NCBI GenBank assembly: GCA_030606485.1
Contig: JAUWGH010000004.1
Coordinates: 233,392 to 297,391 of the forward strand
Source of the DNA: Promethearchaeota archaeon
GTDB lineage: Archaea > Asgardarchaeota > Lokiarchaeia > Sigyniarchaeales > SOKP01
Length of the DNA stretch: 64,000 nucleotides
Direction of reading: 5' to 3'
The notes below the pieces were generated by a model. It did not search any database. It was given only the letters and a program-made list of their open reading frames with translations, and was not told the origin of the DNA. Numbering within the stretch: the first letter of the stretch is position 1; each line of letters opens with the position of its first letter. A program made the position numbers and the translations under genes. Of the stretch, positions 63,326-64,000 are shown one piece after another.

Positions 63326-64000
63326 ATGACTAAATATAAAGAATGGGGGAAAATCCAAAGAGATTATAATGTCAAAAGAAATAAGCTATATGAAACTATA
63401 AGTATTGAAAAAAAGAGAGAATTAATCGATTTAGACGCACCTTCTAGGAAAGATTCCAAAAGTGGAATGATTAAAATTGGTAAATCCCTAGTTGTAAAAA
63501 AATCTTTTTTGTTAAAAAGACCTAAATATAAAAAAAAGCATAATATTTTTCTAAGCGAAGAGGATCTGCATAGACATGTTTTCATTAGCGGCTTAACGGG
63601 AGCAGGAAAGACAAATTTTGTTAAAAACTTTTTATTTAATTTTATTAGAAAATTTAATGTTAATTTTTTAATCATTCAAATAAAGAATGATTTCGACTTT
63701 TTTAAGAATTATTTTAAAGATCTTGAAATATATTCTCCTGGTGAGAATTTTTCTATTGATATTTTTAATCCTGGAACAGTTGGTCCCTTAATTCATGCTG
63801 AAAGAATATTTGGAATGTTTAAAAATACCAGATTAATTGATTCTTCAAGTGAATTTTCCCCTCAAATGGAGAAAGTTCTTGTAGATGTTTTAACAGAAGT
63901 ATGTAGAAGTAAAGATTCAAAAAATTGGCAAAACTTTTATGAAATTTGTAATGTATATTTTAAGAATCATAAACATGAAATTCCACAATTAGCGCAAACT
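63326..64000 (+). CDS. HerA/FtsK-type ATPase, copy B, 3' end cut by window
   Basis: Open frame from ATG 63326 to the right edge (225 codons). MTKYKEWGKIQRDYNVKR replaces the start of copy A; then DAPSRKDSKSGMIKIGKSLV, FISGLTGAGKTNFVKN (Walker A), QIKNDFDFFKNYFKDLEIYS and FSPQMEKVLVDVLTEVCRSK align throughout with copy A. Copy B has about 15 additional residues near the N-terminus. The complete gene runs beyond the window. Confidence 0.85.
   Translation, partial: MTKYKEWGKIQRDYNVKRNKLYETISIEKKRELIDLDAPSRKDSKSGMIKIGKSLVVKKSFLLKRPKYKKKHNIFLSEEDLHRHVFISGLTGAGKTNFVKNFLFNFIRKFNVNFLIIQIKNDFDFFKNYFKDLEIYSPGENFSIDIFNPGTVGPLIHAERIFGMFKNTRLIDSSSEFSPQMEKVLVDVLTEVCRSKDSKNWQNFYEICNVYFKNHKHEIPQLAQT

Noticed and set aside
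63364..63675. Minus-strand frame of 103 codons at the right edge
   Set aside because: Antisense to the second HerA-like gene, whose Walker A and flanks are recognisable on the plus strand.
1..64000. CRISPR arrays and rRNA genes
   Set aside because: No regularly spaced short repeats of 24-40 bp with unique spacers and no rRNA-like conserved strings were seen.

Overview
The window looks like an AT-rich archaeal genome, most likely an Asgard archaeon of Lokiarchaeia type. The pointers are a Sec61-beta protein, a type II methionine aminopeptidase, an AbrB-PhoU phosphate regulator, a tRNA that appears to carry an intron, an Alg7/AglH-type GlcNAc-1-phosphate transferase, a Trm112-like protein, a Roadblock/LC7 protein, Bet3/V4R-like proteins and a protein that reads like ribophorin I (an oligosaccharyltransferase subunit). 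The last group are eukaryote-like families known from Asgard archaea. The lineage is inferred from gene content only.

Layout. 1-3.9 kb: an aminotransferase, a kinase-like DUF6206-type protein, a HAD phosphatase and a UbiA prenyltransferase of the decaprenyl-phosphate phosphoribosyltransferase type, in two convergent pairs. 4.1-10.2 kb: a complete phosphate locus, pstS, a fused pstC-pstA permease, pstB and phoU on the minus strand, with a divergent AbrB-PhoU regulator behind an AT-rich palindromic control region. 10.2-24.5 kb: a large M48 membrane protease, an ATP-grasp enzyme, glycosyltransferases, the GlcNAc-1-P transferase, tRNA-Gln, Trm112-like, ribophorin-I-like, Sec61-beta, MazG-like, an SDR epimerase, a DUF354 protein and MetAP2: largely surface glycan synthesis and secretion. 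24.6-30.2 kb: Roadblock protein, unknowns, an oxidoreductase, two V4R/Bet3-like proteins and thioredoxin. 30.4-42.5 kb: hydrogenase maturation hypD, hypE and hypF, a radical SAM protein, three tandem membrane-anchored hexapeptide-repeat proteins, a QueG-like ferredoxin-type protein, hdrC-hdrB and a small phosphatase.

From about 42.5 kb to the right edge the character changes to an accessory, probably mobile or defence-rich region. It holds a group II-type reverse transcriptase fused to four exact-period zinc ribbons and a Vsr/EDxHD-like nuclease domain; HEPN-motif proteins; an AlbA_2/Schlafen-like protein; a nucleotidyltransferase-like protein; two paralogous HerA/FtsK-type ATPases (the second cut by the window edge); and a minus-strand operon of a winged-helix protein, a small middle-component-like protein, a Rad50/SMC-like ATPase with zinc-hook-like cysteines and an HNH protein broken by one stop codon. 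A PD-(D/E)XK-like nuclease lies divergent to that operon.

Several structures are not explained by the genes. A leader element of about 90 bp occurs three times, two copies directly ahead of accessory genes. The first HerA gene is followed by a diverged copy of the tpiA 5' end, whose intact gene lies 7 kb away next to the second HerA gene. A 538-codon reading frame has no ATG, GTG or TTG in its first 186 codons. The best candidates for an undescribed system are the Rad50-like ATPase/HNH operon and the zinc-ribbon reverse transcriptase.
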